A DNA stretch of 64,000 nt from Opisthorchis felineus (GCA_004794785.1 SJOL01008723.1:418126-482125); one strand, 5' to 3'; counted from the stretch's first letter, positions 45,365-56,043 are shown. Program-made: numbers and translations. Notes: generated by a model not told the origin, from the sequence alone.

Positions 45365-46164
45365 GACTAACAACACCCATCTTTGTGTCCCACGGACTTA
45401 CATTAGCGGCACCGATACTGATTGTAGGGACAGAACCTGACGAAGTGCCAGGCTCCACAGTGCCAACGTTGTGAAGGTGGTGTCTTCTTTGGGCCTTTGT
45501 TTTGCTTCAGACCAGAATACTGTGAGGCCGATTTTGTCGGGCCGGAATTGGCAGGGCCAGGCTGTTGCGTAGCCTGATGGATTGCACTAACTTCGGAACC
45601 GCCATGATTCCCATTTGGACCAGCTCGGTTTGATGTTTCAGGTTAAGCGGTCGTTGACATTCCGAGGTGATGGCACGCAGCGTCATTGATGGGTCCTGTT
45701 CGATGCGGCTGAGGAGTCGGGTACAGATTTCTGCATCCTTCGGGGATTGTAGACCGCATATGAAAATCAGTGACTTGAAATAGTCTTCCGTTAACGATCC
45801 GAGTTTGAACATTTCGCATTCTCGGTTCACGATGCCATAATAAGTGAGAAAATCGTCTGCGCACCTTTCACCAGCTTCAGGCATCGATAACAGATGTTAA
45901 AAACTGACGTTTGCTCACTGAATAGTTGCGAAAGCCTGTATACGTCAGAACTGAAGTCACGTGGAGTGTTTGGAAGAATATGGTTAGCGTTCTTATCATT
46001 CTCTGCGGGTCCAAGTTTGCGGAGCAGGAAGCGAACCTTCCAACTATCATCCTGAATCGAAAAGTCGACCCTGGACAGGTCTTCATAGTGACGAAACCAA
46101 GCATCAAAGGTTATGCCAGCCGAGGGTTCATAGCAAAACTCGTTGATACTGCCAGCGATTCCGT
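45365..46164 (-). pseudogene. Gypsy gag, capsid and nucleocapsid part
   Basis: Overlapping frames give the capsid region (GITFDAWFRHYEDLSRVDF, KVRFLLRKLGPAE, FICGLQSPKDAEICTRLLSR). Toward 45,370-45,480 there are two zinc-knuckle-like boxes, HCGAWHFVRFC and CKSVGHKDGCC. The first box has lost its leading Cys (Arg in its place), and a stop lies between the boxes. A frameshift near 45,870 splits the capsid. Gag would form the particle and bind the RNA genome. Confidence 0.75.
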
Positions 46165-46172
46165 CAACCAAT
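46165..46172. repeat. Target duplication at LINE 3' end
   Basis: CAACCAAT adjoins the LINE octamer tail. The partner CAGCCAAT lies at 53,022-53,029. One base differs. Confidence 0.55.
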
Positions 46173-46302
46173 TCACGGATTCACGGATTGATACACAGAA
46201 TCGAGGCTTTTGTCCAAGTTTCCCGGGTCGGTTGTGTTTTTGTCGTTCAGCGGCTGTCGTTCACCTGAAAGGCACAAGCGAAAAGGGCTGTAGGACTGCA
46301 CT

Positions 46303-47960
46303 TTAATTTCTCAGCGCGGGGCAGTATGTTTGCCAGCAAGAGGAATCGCATAGTAAAGTGTCCAATAGTGCTTTGAACTGGGTTCTAGAAGGAGCGGGGA
46401 CAACTGCCGGGGGAAGGTTATTCCACGCAGCTACTACACGAAATGAGAAAAAATTTTGCCCAATAAAATTGTTCGCTCTCAGCTTGAAAATCTTCTTGCC
46501 ATGTCCCCGCCGCGTGTTTGGTTGCTCATCGGTGGAAGACCTGTCCCCCAAACCTTGTTCATACAGGGCATAAGTAAGAATTAGGTCCCCTCGGAGGCGG
46601 CGATACTCGAGGGGAAAGAGGTCAAGCGCCGTGAGACGCATTTCGTAGTCCGCGGATTTAAGGCCATTTTCGTAGCAGCTCGCTGGACACGCTCAGTGGG
46701 GGTCACGTCCTTCGCGCGCCCTCAGTAGACAACTTGGTTGGCGTATTCAAGAAGCGGTCTGACGTAGGCCTCATAGAGTATTTGGAGGTCCACGCGAGTA
46801 ATACGGGAGAAGGTGCGCCTACTCATCCGTGGAACAGTGAATGCCTTTTGGGCCGACTTCTCATGGTGCATTGAGAAGGACATGTTTGAAGGGAGCCAGA
46901 TACCCAAACCCTTTTTGGTATCTACCTTCGTGATGTCTCATGCATCATTCTCACCATGCACGACACAGGCGTTCGTTGAGTCCCCTCGAAATGACATATG
47001 GGCGCAGTTTTCCTCATTCAGAGGAAGGTGCCAGTCCAACGACCACTGTTTTGCAGCGTCTACATCCATTTGGAGGGCATTGGCATTGGTACTCCAGGAT
47101 TTCAAGTCGTACGCATAAAGCAGACATGGACTTGAAAGAACGTCTGGAAGGTCGTTGACGTATATCAGAAACAGCAGTGGTCCCAGAACGGAGCCTAGAG
47201 GAACTCCAATGGAGACCGGCGCTGGAGAAGAGTAGGTCGAGCCTACTTTCACTCGGAATGTTCTGTCTGATAGGAACGCCTTGATCCAGATTAAGATTTC
47301 CCCTTGAACCCCGTAAGACTCGAGTTTGTGGAGCAGCGGGACGTGTGGGACTCGATCGAATGCTTTTGAGAAGTCGAAAAATATGGCAAGTGATATAAGT
47401 CCCTCGTCCTTGGCTTGGGTTAAGCTGTCCACAAATACGAACATGTTTGTCACGCAAGAACAGTTTGGGATAAGTCGGTGTTGAACTGGAGATATCAAGT
47501 TGTTGAAGGTAAGGTGGTTTAGGATGGCTCGCTTCAGAATGCGTTCTATCACCTTGCATGGCACGCTAGTGAGGCTTATAGGTCTGTAGCTGTCAGGCGA
47601 TAGTCGGTCACCAGTTTTGTAGATTGGTGTGACAATCGCCTCCTTCCAAGAAGAGGGAAGGTGGCCTTCGTCAGGCGACTGGCAAAAAGCCAGGTAGAAA
47701 TGATTTGCCAGTGTGTGCGACGTTTCATTCGGGCTCCTTGGATGGACTTCGTCGGGCCCCAACGCGCAGAACGGGTTGATCTTGTGCAAGAGTTGATAAA
47801 CGTCCTCAACCGTGAAGACCAAGTTGGTTGGAGGCCGTTCGTGTTTAGGCCTTGACAAGGTTGGATGTGACGAGGACGACGGGGCTGAGTATAGGCCTGC
47901 TCAGTGTCCTCTGTAGACCTCAGATACAACTATCAGGTCACTCGTGGGTTTCCCGTTCCT
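46303..47960 (-). pseudogene. LINE copy 2 reverse transcriptase and C-terminal domain
   Basis: A 306-codon frame (47,858-46,938) carries LINE reverse transcriptase: [33 protein letters not shown] (motif A), GVPLGSVLGPLLFLIYVNDL (motif B, with Leu where Gln is usual) and LLYAYDLKSW, where the catalytic box expected as A-D-D is A-Y-D. The Tyr codon is 47,109-47,111, a single G-to-T-type change, and should abolish polymerisation. Two more frames supply the C-terminus (46,907-46,722: [20 protein letters not shown]; 46,641-46,303: [14 protein letters not shown]), ending at a stop at 46,303. The CR1-clade assignment is from motif recognition and the octamer tail. Confidence 0.85.
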
Positions 47961-48173
47961 GTCCATCAAGGAGAACGCGGATGGCCTGTTTCTGCGGCGA
48001 CGCCTCATGTACTTAAACAGCACATTTATGTTTTTTCGGGCGAGGTCCAGAATGATGCCTTGTTTTCGTATGTTCTATTAGCGGATTTCTGATTTACAGC
48101 GGTTCCGCATTTTACGAAACGCCAGCTCATCTTCTGTGTCTCCTGTAGTCAACTTTTTGGAAAATAGTTGAGA

Positions 48174-49218
48174 TCACTTTTCCAGAAGACGCCGAACTCT
48201 TTTCGGTAGCTTGCGGTTCATCCGGCTGCGTGCTGGTTTTCTTGGGACGAACATCGCGTCAGCTTCGTGAACTTTCTGGACAATGGTCTTGCATAAGTCT
48301 TCTACTGAGGCTGGTCCCATTTTAACGTGTCCGAGAAAGATGCGCATTCCTGAAAAGTCTGCACGGCAGAAGTTTCGAATCCACGTTTGAGGTTCGGGAT
48401 TTCTGGCCCAGTAGCAGATGAAATCAAAGGTCAGCACACAGTGGTCACTATGTCCCAGTGGAGCGTTAATTGTCACCTGATCGACGAAGTGTCTTTCGTT
48501 GGTGATGACCAAATCCAAGAGGGATGGTAGTTGGCCTGCGCGGTATCTGATGGGTGCAACGACATGTTGAGCCCAAGCGCTCTGTTGAGCGACTTTGGTC
48601 AGCGCCGCTGAAAAAGGTCCACTTGATCCGACACGCTGGAGCACAATCCAGGTGGCCTTTGGAGCATCGAAGTCACCTACAAGCAAGAGATGAGTGAAAT
48701 GGTAGCTGGAGGAGAGTTGCTCAAGTGTTTGTGTTAGGAACTGGTCATCTTCAGTGGGGCCCGAGGGGCAACGGTAGACCACACCGAGAAGCAGAGAATC
48801 GGACCCACGCAGCAGGGTTTTGATCCACAGTGCACAACAAAAAGGTGCAGGTGTGGTATCGGAGAGGACAATCGGGATGGGCAGGGCCGCATGTAGGTAC
48901 AAAGCAACCCCACCAGCCCCCTCGTTTTGAGTCAGCTCGAAGAATGGAGTAGCCGTCTATCAAGATCTCCGCGTCGGAGACATCTGGTGTGAGCCAGGTC
49001 TCAGTGAGTGCGAGTATGGACGGCTGTTCAAGGTAAACTGACTGTTTAATATCGCAGCGTTTGTTGAAAAGGCTGAGGCAGTTAGTGGACAAGCATTTCA
49101 ACACTGTCTCTGCTGCCTCCGAAGGTGAGGAGCCGAGATGTGTGTGACCAGAGAGGATAGCAGACCTACTAGCTGTACGTCGGGTTTGAGTCCGAGGCTT
49201 CGAAGGGGCCTCCGCGGC
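48174..49218 (-). pseudogene. LINE copy 2 ORF2 endonuclease domain
   Basis: Same protein motifs as copy 1 (LTETWLTP, LLVGDFDAPKATW, LLDLVITN, GHSDHCVLTFDF). It differs upstream of 49,014, where this copy has SILALTETW against IIALTETW. The five-G frameshift near 48,921 and the TGA at 48,174-48,176 are shared with copy 1. From 49,013 down to 48,019 every base I compared equals copy 1. Confidence 0.85.
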
Positions 49219-50944
49219 ATAATAATAATATTGTTCATTCAACTTGTGGGTGGCATGCCATCAGGCATGATCATAATTTTACAGTCCGAATGAAAGCATG
49301 ACTGGCAGGGATTGTAGGTAGAGGGGTTTTGGCAAAAGGGACAGCGTCATAGGCGGGGGGGGGGCATTATCCGATGTAGACGTGGTCATCACTAAACCGG
49401 CACGGGCAGGGAGGCACAGTTACTATGCTTTTTTTGGAGAGAACATCGAGCAAGTTCAGGTCGGTAGGATTTGAAGGTGGCGGGCAAAAGCATAGCGAGG
49501 GAGGGCAAAACAACAGGCTTCCTGTTTGACACATGACAAGAAAAGTGTATATGGTTGAAAATGAAGAATCAAAATATCAGATCTGGTGAAGCAGCATAGT
49601 TGGCGTCACCCAGCCAGTCAAGTTGAACTAAAACCTAAAACCACCGCTGAGGCCTCCTTGCCTTGGACTGTTGGGCTCATGGCCAGGGTCACAAAAAACG
49701 TAAGTGGGGATGATGAAGTGGAGGGATTAGCAAAGAGAATAGACGGTAACAAGAACCTCAGGATCATGGTGTACAGTGAAAATGTAGAGACATACCGGTG
49801 TCGCTGTTGTGGAGCCGGGCATAATAGTTCCTTGGAAGAGTGAGATAGTGATAACGCACGAGCCAGAACGCGAGCTGTGTAGAAAATTATTGATTTTTTG
49901 TTGGGAGCACAGACTGAAAATCCACCGAAATGGTTAAATTCGAACCACAGGTTCAGCAGTTTGGAACGAACAGATCATGCAGGCAGCTGGGGCCAGGTGG
50001 GGAGCTTATTCGTATTTGCATTTAATAGAACGGGTGGGCGGGAGGGTACAGTCGAGAATTGGAAGGAAATAGTTGCGGGTATGCTATCAAACTGGGTATG
50101 GCAGTGCCGTGCCATCATTGGCCTGACATACTTCGGTTTTCGGACAGCCCCGTAACGGACGTCACACAAAAGGTCATTGTGCTGGGATGTGCAATTCTCT
50201 GAGCAGCGGGATCTTTTAGGATTTTTTTCGGTCCAGTTGGGGATCCCTGTGGGTGTAGATTTATAGGCCAGGTGGAGTGGATAACAGCCAACCAGGTCGT
50301 CCATACCTGATATTGTCGAAGTTCTAAGCTTGGGAAGACAAGGGAATGGGATGAGGTTAGCAAAGCATGGTGAGTCTGAGGAGACATCAGATGGGATAAT
50401 GTGCATTAATATATATAGAGAGAAAGACTTGACATCTACCGCTATTAGGGTGGTGACAGTGAGTGAGTATGTGAGAGTGGATAGGGATGGATTTGCACTT
50501 AGTCAACTAGCAACCAAGCAAGGATTGGGTTTGCTAACATATGATATTGAATTACGAGAGATACAGTGCAAACCGACATAAGCACGCAGAGAGGTAGTGT
50601 GGTTGGGGAAATCAGAAGTATAAGTACTGACGAGGGTTAACTTCCGAGATGATGGGCTAGCTTATCTGGCATTTGTTACTTAAATTGGGCAGCAAAATAA
50701 CCTAGGAGAGAAAGTAAGCGTAGGTAAGAAATTGTCACCAGTCCCAGAAGCACTGCTATCAGCTTCAAGTTAACAAGTGGTGCATGGCGAAGAGTCTTTG
50801 GACACTCGTCTTGCATGCTGGTAGCAGAGGGTTAGGAACCTCTGTTTACATATACTCCTCATTGTATATGTTCACCCCTGGGAGAAGCAGGTAGGTTCGT
50901 GCGTTTTGTTTGGCCGACTAAGTGGGCTTTGGTGCGGTACAAAC
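49219..50944 (-). repeat. Rep-A copy A5, nested in LINE copy 2
   Basis: It ends, in its own orientation, with a TATTATTATTAT tail at 49,219-49,232. On both sides are similar stretches of LINE sequence (GCCTTCGTCGTATTGG on the ORF1 side and CCCTTCGAAGCCTCGG on the ORF2 side), consistent with an aged target duplication. LINE copy 1 shows the uninterrupted site at about 23,420-23,440. The sequence matches A1 closely (CGTCATAGGCGGGGG, CATTATCCGATGTAGACGTG). No coding capacity is recognised. Confidence 0.7.
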
Positions 50945-51080
50945 CCAATACGACGAAGGCAGCTGCAGCTCCGTACGTCGTACGTCGTACTGGGCTGCTT
51001 CCCGTCTTGGCGGTTTCGAGGGCTGCTTCCCACGTGTAGGGTTTGTTTCGCCTTTTGGAAGCCCGATTTGCGCGGGCCTG

Positions 51081-52611
51081 TTATCTTTGATGGACGGAGT
51101 TTTTTCCCCCGTGGGCGAAAATTTCGGCAGCTGCTACTTGTAGCTCTTTCAATACCGCCTTTTGGACGGCCAGGTTTGCTGTTGTTTTAGGATCTGGGGG
51201 AAACTTGCGTCCGTTTGGTTTCTTAGGCATTGTTGAGCGGTTTGATCTGAAGGGTGTCTCTGTGGGGCCCTGAACGCTGGGTTGCAGCACCGAGAGGTAG
51301 TCCTTTTGGTAACGCTCCCGTGAGGCTCGTTTTCGCAGAGGACTGCACCTTGAAGCCGGCCAGTAGCTTTCTGATTTAGCGAATCTTATGCGGCTTGCTT
51401 GGCTGCAGTCGCCTTTCGCGTTTGTGTGGACCCTCGCGTTGCCCGCGATCAGCGTGGTCAACTGGGTGTAAGAGGGACTATCCGGTTCGTTGTTGTCAGG
51501 CTTGTGGCTTTGGCTGTAGGGGACCTGGGGGACGACCGAGTCCACAGTCGAAGAGATCACTTTCGACGGAGTGGAGCTGGAGATTGGCAGCTTCACATTC
51601 TCAGTGGCTCTAGGATTTTTGCAGCATTCCCCGATGTCAAGGTCAACGCATGTGGTTGATCTGTCGGTAGGCTTCGCCGCTTGTCTCCGCACGTCTGACC
51701 CAGTCCAGCTCAGAAGTTGTGGTTTGGGTGTGGGGATCACTGCTGATTCTTTATTGACTGTTACGGAAAGAAGCGCGGATAGCTCTAAGTACTTTGGGAG
51801 CTGCGTCCTCGTGAGGCTTATCTCCTTCAGAGCCTCGGCTAGTCAAGGGGTCTGCGGTGGTTGAGTAGAAGCTGCAATCCGGGGTTGCGGCCGGTTATGT
51901 CGGCGTGCTTTCCGGAGCACAAGGGGCTATAACTACAAACGGTTTCGCCACAAGTTTGGGGTCGGCCGAACTGGCGCCAAGCGGAAAGCTTTTTCGCACC
52001 TCCCCGTAGAACTTTTGTAGCCCAGGTTTCGCGCCTCTAGAGGGCGATCCTCTGATATACGCCTAATCGTTGGGTAGGTCTTTTGAATGCTGGTAGCCCG
52101 CGACAAGATTTTCTGTACAGCAGATGGGGATGAAAGGGTGACCAGAAGCCCAAGTGTTCGCCTGCTTCCCTTCTGACGTAGCCAATCTGCGTGGAGCAAT
52201 TCGTAATGGGGCTTCGTGATGACACTGCCAAGGAACGACTGTGTCCGCTTCATTGGCCTGATTTTTCTGGAGAATGACCCCTAGATGATCAGCCGGCTCT
52301 CCCTTACGCGTCTGTCCACTAGAGATACCTTGGCGGTTTTTTTGCCGCATCAGAGAGCTGGATGACTTTCTTCGCAGCCAGCGGACCCGGGATGGATAGC
52401 GCAAGGTACTCGTTCAGCGAAGAAAGTTCTTCATCAACGTTCGTCCATGTCGCTGTATTCTTTGCGTTTGCATCCTCCAGAGCTTTGAAAGAAGCTCGAG
52501 TTTCGCTTCGAGTGTCCCGATTAAAGCGGAACAGTCACACTGGCCTATTCGATTTTGCGGTGCAGATTTGGTTCCGTTTTTGGTGGCCGTCTTCTTAGTT
52601 GTGTAATGCAT
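51081..52611 (-). pseudogene. LINE ORF1-like region, frameshifted
   Basis: A start at 52,611 opens a basic, coiled-coil-prone N-terminus with SALIGTLEAKLELLSKLWRM. A second frame (52,253-51,933) contains LGLLVTLSSPSAVQKILSRA, which resembles the nucleic-acid-binding core of CR1 ORF1 proteins. A third frame (51,740-51,081) covers a Ser/Pro/Lys-rich C-terminus. The reading shifts at least twice. ORF1 proteins bind LINE RNA. The C-terminal part aligns with 23,030-23,430 in copy 1, which ties ORF1 to the same element. Confidence 0.6.
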
Positions 52612-53029
52612 TGCCCCCTAAGTTAGAGGCAGCTGGCGCAGACAAACGGGTCAGGAGAGTTGGCCATGTGGCTTACCTGGTCGTCCTGTAAACCCGTGCA
52701 TTTAAAGTGCCACTAAGCCTTGCAGGAGTGGCATTGCGTACCACGTCACACATTCGACGGACACCCATTTCGTCCACATCTGTTGTGATCCATCGATGGC
52801 TGCGGAGAGTAGCTTGTATTGATTTGGGTCAACATTGAGAATGAGTGCAAAATAGGAACTGAGTGCGAAATAACAGATGTTATCACGTAAATGTTATGTT
52901 AGAGTGAAAAATTCAACAAATGATACGTGTGAACTCTGTAAGCAGATTGAACAGCGAAAGAATTCTTTCACAAAATCGCACGAGGAAAAAACGAAACCGA
53001 TTTCGAAAGTACCGCGCCAAGCAGCCAAT

Positions 53030-53150
53030 GGGACTGTGGGACGCTCGATGCAGCGGGTGAAGCTAAATATGTAGTTGATAGTCGCTCCCTAAGTGCTTTT
53101 ATGAGTTGCAGTTGTTGCACAAACATTACTTTGAGTTGATCTGCCTCCAT
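53030..53150 (-). pseudogene. Gypsy gag, N-terminal part
   Basis: ATG at 53,148-53,150 opens MEADQLKVMFVQQLQLIKAL followed by a Ser/Pro/Ala-rich stretch up to PQS, where the LINE insertion begins. This is the amphipathic N-terminus of a flatworm gypsy Gag. The rest of gag lies 6.85 kb away, beyond the LINE, starting with VDGIAGSINEFCYEPS at about 46,164. Confidence 0.7.
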
Positions 53151-53162
53151 CTTGCGTCGCCA
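53147..53162 (-). other. Candidate primer-binding site
   Basis: Four bases inside the 5' LTR the minus strand reads TGGCGACGCAAGATGG. It starts with TGG, the complement of the tRNA 3' CCA end. The priming tRNA cannot be named from the sequence alone. The gag start codon overlaps its 3' end. Confidence 0.6.
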
Positions 53163-53166
53163 AACA

Positions 53167-53512
53167 TGTTATGTTCTATAACGCAGCAAGCAAACGTTAC
53201 TATGAGCAGACTGTGACGATATTCCATCCCCAGCTATGTTTCCTGATCCCGACTCCTAGTACAGCGTAATAGTAAGAAGACGAAACCTCGGATACAACTT
53301 TAATGCCTGAACAACAGGCAATCTACAGAAAAGTGACACTGAATATATACCCCTAGTTTGACCTTGAAAAATGCCGGAATTTCGCTAGCACAGATGAAGC
53401 AGTCTTATGTTCCGGCATGGGTCACGTGACTCGGTCCAGCCAACCATTTGCTTGAGTTTGGCTTGTGCATGAATCGACTACCTAGTTTTTGGGGATATTG
53501 ATATCCCGAACA
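53167..53512 (-). repeat. Gypsy 5' LTR (346 bases)
   Basis: In element orientation it begins TGTTCGGGATATC and ends CATAACA. It contains about 75 bases absent from the 3' LTR (around 53,400-53,475 on the plus strand, including CACGTGACTCGG). In this position its transcription would run away from the zinc-finger gene; any effect on that gene would need antisense promoter activity. Confidence 0.85.
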
Positions 53513-53517
53513 GATGG
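53513..53517. repeat. Target-site duplication, right copy (GATGG)
   Basis: GATGG directly right of the gypsy 5' LTR. It includes the ATG (53,514-53,516) that opens the zinc-finger reading frame. Confidence 0.85.
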
Positions 53518-54493
53518 CTCGCTTCACCTACTCTCGTGAACCGAACTTTGGATTTAATTCTTGGCCTCAAAATCCATCTTTTGACATACCTTTATCGACA
53601 TCTTTTCGGGACGGTCTAGTTCCCGATGAAAATGTGTCTCTAGGGCACCCGAGCACCTACACAATTACGATGACCCAATACGGAGAGTTGATAACTTGCA
53701 AGTTCTGCAATGTTTCTTGTACCGGACGCATTTCTTATGAGCAACATTTACATGGATCCCGGCATCGGAAGAATACGCAGCATAAAGGTAGGTGTTACAT
53801 CTTGTTAGTTCAGTATTGATTTCAGAAAACTTCACCTGCACGGCGTGTGACACGTCTTTCACGTCGTTTGAGCAAAGGGACGCCCATCTTAATGGGCACA
53901 AGCACCGTCAAAAACTTCTTGCCTTATCGCCATCTGTTGCACAAGTCCCACATTCATCAAGTACTCACAACAACCAAGGACCCTTCAGGTGCATTTCCTG
54001 CAACTTAGATTGTTCATCTCTTTCGCAGCTCAATCAGCATCTGATGGGCAAAAAACACACCAAAACCTTGAAAATGCAGAGGTATAAGCGTAATTCAGGC
54101 TCCGAGCTTTCCGTTAGCGCGTCTGAATCAGAATATCCTCACCGGATCGCCCCCGTGTTCCCCGATAATGAAGTCGTCAAAGGTGTGCAAAGTCCAGGTT
54201 CCTCAGTCGACACACCTGTGGGCAATTCGGAGGATCCTATGTCCCGACTTATGGAACTTGAAAGTACTCTCAGTGGTCTCCGTTTGTCCTCCTTCCCTTC
54301 TCTCCATTCTTGCTATGCTAACACTGGGTCTAACTCGGCAAATTCAACTGACGAGGCTTCAAAAACGGAGCGAGCTGTCGTTTGGTCTAACCCTACAACA
54401 TTGGAAACTGCCTTCTGTAAACACCGAGATTGCATTATTGAGCGTGCGTTACTGGTGGGTGTACCTACTGGCCGCTTTCATTGGTTCGAATGA
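53514..54493 (+). CDS. dsRNA-binding-type C2H2 zinc-finger protein (ZNF346/ZNF385-like)
   Basis: Two exons: 53,514-53,787 and 53,826-54,493. The 38-base intron has GTAGGT and TTTCAG ends and is phase 1. The product has three U1-type C2H2 fingers with long inter-His spacing: CKFCNVSCTGRISYEQHLHG (then SRH), CTACDTSFTSFEQRDAHLNG (then HKH) and CISCNLDCSSLSQLNQHLMG (then KKH). They are spaced by linkers as in ZNF346/JAZ and ZNF385 proteins, which bind double-stranded RNA in nucleus or cytoplasm. The N-terminus is Phe/Ser/Pro-rich and the C-terminus Ser-rich. The ATG lies within the GATGG target duplication of the gypsy insertion, so native upstream sequence is displaced to 41,859. It is uncertain whether this ATG is the true start and whether a further exon follows (possible donor GTAAAC at 54,418). 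Confidence 0.8.
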
Positions 54494-55362
54494 TTCAGTT
54501 TCCGTCAATATATTTGATTTTTTGGTATTTCTGGTTGACAACAAACAGTAGTTCATCCTCGTCGCATCGTCGGCTTTTATTTTCGAACGAAATTGCGTTA
54601 AGTGGTGTGATAGTGGGTCTGGGAATAGACTAAGCCCATTGTCTAAAGTACTCACTGGTAAAGGATTGATCACGCAGGTGAGATTATTCAGTAAGCCTTT
54701 GATGTAACCCCGTTTTCAAGAAGCGTATTATTTATCCACTGCATCAGCTCATAATGATCTCGAAGGACCATCTGCAATACCGATTTCCTCATTAGCTATC
54801 GCAGTTGAGAAAAAGCTACTTTCATAGTGGCGAATACTACCAGCTCAGGTTCCATTATTGTACCAGATCGTTCGCCGAACGAAACAGTTCCATCGCAAAC
54901 GTTGACTGACGTGGACATGCTGTGTTTTATTGCTTTTCCTTGCACGTTTGTCACCAAGTAGTTTGGTGGAAAAACGACCACTGTCCGTCTAATTTAAGGA
55001 CTGTTTTTGATAACATACTCTATACTGATATCGATCAACCATAAAAAACGGGCTATCTGAAGTTTCACCGTATGACCATGCGCAACAATCCGTTTCATAA
55101 ACGAATTGTTGAAGAAAGCAAAGCCAGTTGTCAAGTGCCTCGTAAAACGGTGAGAATGGTTATGCGCATAAAGTTTCTTACCAAGAACGCTGTACTTTCC
55201 ATGTCCCTAATTACGTTTGCTGTGACGACTTCCCGACTGCACGTATCAACCGACTGTTAGTGGATCTCTACCATATGCCTCCGCCGCGCCGAAGATCTTT
55301 TTATTGTATGCATACGATCCTACTACATTTGATGATTCTCCTAACTTTACCGTTTTCGGCAG
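54494..55362. other. No confirmed gene
   Basis: An alternative frame ending at 54,551 has a hydrophobic C-terminus but overlaps the zinc-finger frame. Other frames at 54,796-54,981 (minus) and 55,072-55,260 (plus) have no motifs. Confidence 0.35.
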
Positions 55363-55420
55363 TTGAATTTCGCGCACTATTGCCTGCCTGTTGTGGAAAC
55401 AACATGTCACCACCAATAAG
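55363..55420 (+). CDS. Putative small exon
   Basis: The acceptor CTTTACCGTTTTCGGCAG and donor ATAAG/GTACAT enclose an open block reading EFRALLPACCGNNMSPPI. It is 58 bases long. It may belong to the same plus-strand gene as the block at 56,044 or the gene at 57,972, but phases could not be linked with certainty. No family recognised. Confidence 0.3.
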
Positions 55421-56043
55421 GTACATCATCGCATGTTTGATACAGGTAGTCCACCACTAATCAGCATTATCTCTTTATATGTACTTCGAATTCCCTCAGG
55501 AGATTTCGTCCTTTAGGTGGAGGTAATCTATAAGCTGCTCGTCGGGAAGAATAATTCGCACGATAGTGAACCTTCCATTTGAGAAGTCTTCAACCGAGGA
55601 GTCAGTCAACGCGTAACCATGTGATGTGGATTCTGTGATTGAAGGATGAGTGCCTCCATATCCTGTTTGAGAGCGAGCTAATCACACTGCCGAGCAGCTA
55701 ACACAAGATGTCCTTCGTTAAAACGACTAGTGTGTAAATGTTCCAACCAAAACATGGTCACTGGTGTTCACACCGAGTAACTAAGGAAGTGGCATTAGGA
55801 ACGAGGAACCCAAGATTGATTTTTGCAATGTTGGTATAAGTCCAAAGTCAAGTAATGACGATGAGATTCTCCATTCGAAGTTTTTTCACCTAACTGAAGT
55901 ATATTTGGGGAAAGTTAAAAGCAATTTGGCCATTGAATTACGTCCAAAACTTACGTTGTTCAAAACTTCCATCCAACCCTTGAAACACCTTTTTCTCGCC
56001 ACATCCTCCTTGTATCATGGCATCACCGCTTTCGTCTCTTTAG
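55421..56043. other. No confirmed gene
   Basis: The plus frame upstream of 56,044 is open from 55,905, but its end is pyrimidine-rich and looks like an intron end rather than coding sequence. Confidence 0.35.

Larger units (their letters stand above)
46173..53021 (-). mobile_element. CR1-like LINE, copy 2, nested in gypsy gag
   Basis: About 5.1 kb of LINE plus a nested Rep-A copy. The insertion splits gag between codons PQS and ELVDG. A short target duplication is visible (CAACCAAT at 46,165-46,172 and CAGCCAAT at 53,022-53,029, 7 of 8 matching). The 3' end is an octamer repeat (AATCCGTG twice, in element orientation). The order in the minus direction is 5' UTR (53,021-52,612), ORF1 (52,611-51,081), Rep-A (about 50,944-49,219), ORF2 endonuclease (49,218-48,174), linker with stops, and reverse transcriptase plus C-terminal domain (47,960-46,303). 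It appears full length but is inactive. Confidence 0.85.
41860..53512 (-). mobile_element. Complete Ty3/gypsy insertion (11.65 kb with nested elements)
   Basis: Two related LTRs (41,860-42,129 and 53,167-53,512) both start TGTT and end AACA on the plus strand and bound the element. The five bases GATGG occur immediately outside both (41,855-41,859 and 53,513-53,517), a target duplication of the length usual for Ty3/gypsy. Inside, in minus orientation, lie the primer-binding site, gag, protease, reverse transcriptase, RNase H, integrase and polypurine tract in the expected order. A CR1-like LINE (46,173-53,021), itself carrying Rep-A, interrupts gag. The LTRs are about 88-90 per cent identical by eye where they align, so the insertion is not recent. 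Several domains are broken. Confidence 0.9.

Noticed and set aside
49355..49368. Long G run differing in length between Rep-A copies
   Set aside because: Homopolymer length is prone to sequencing error and carries no further information here.
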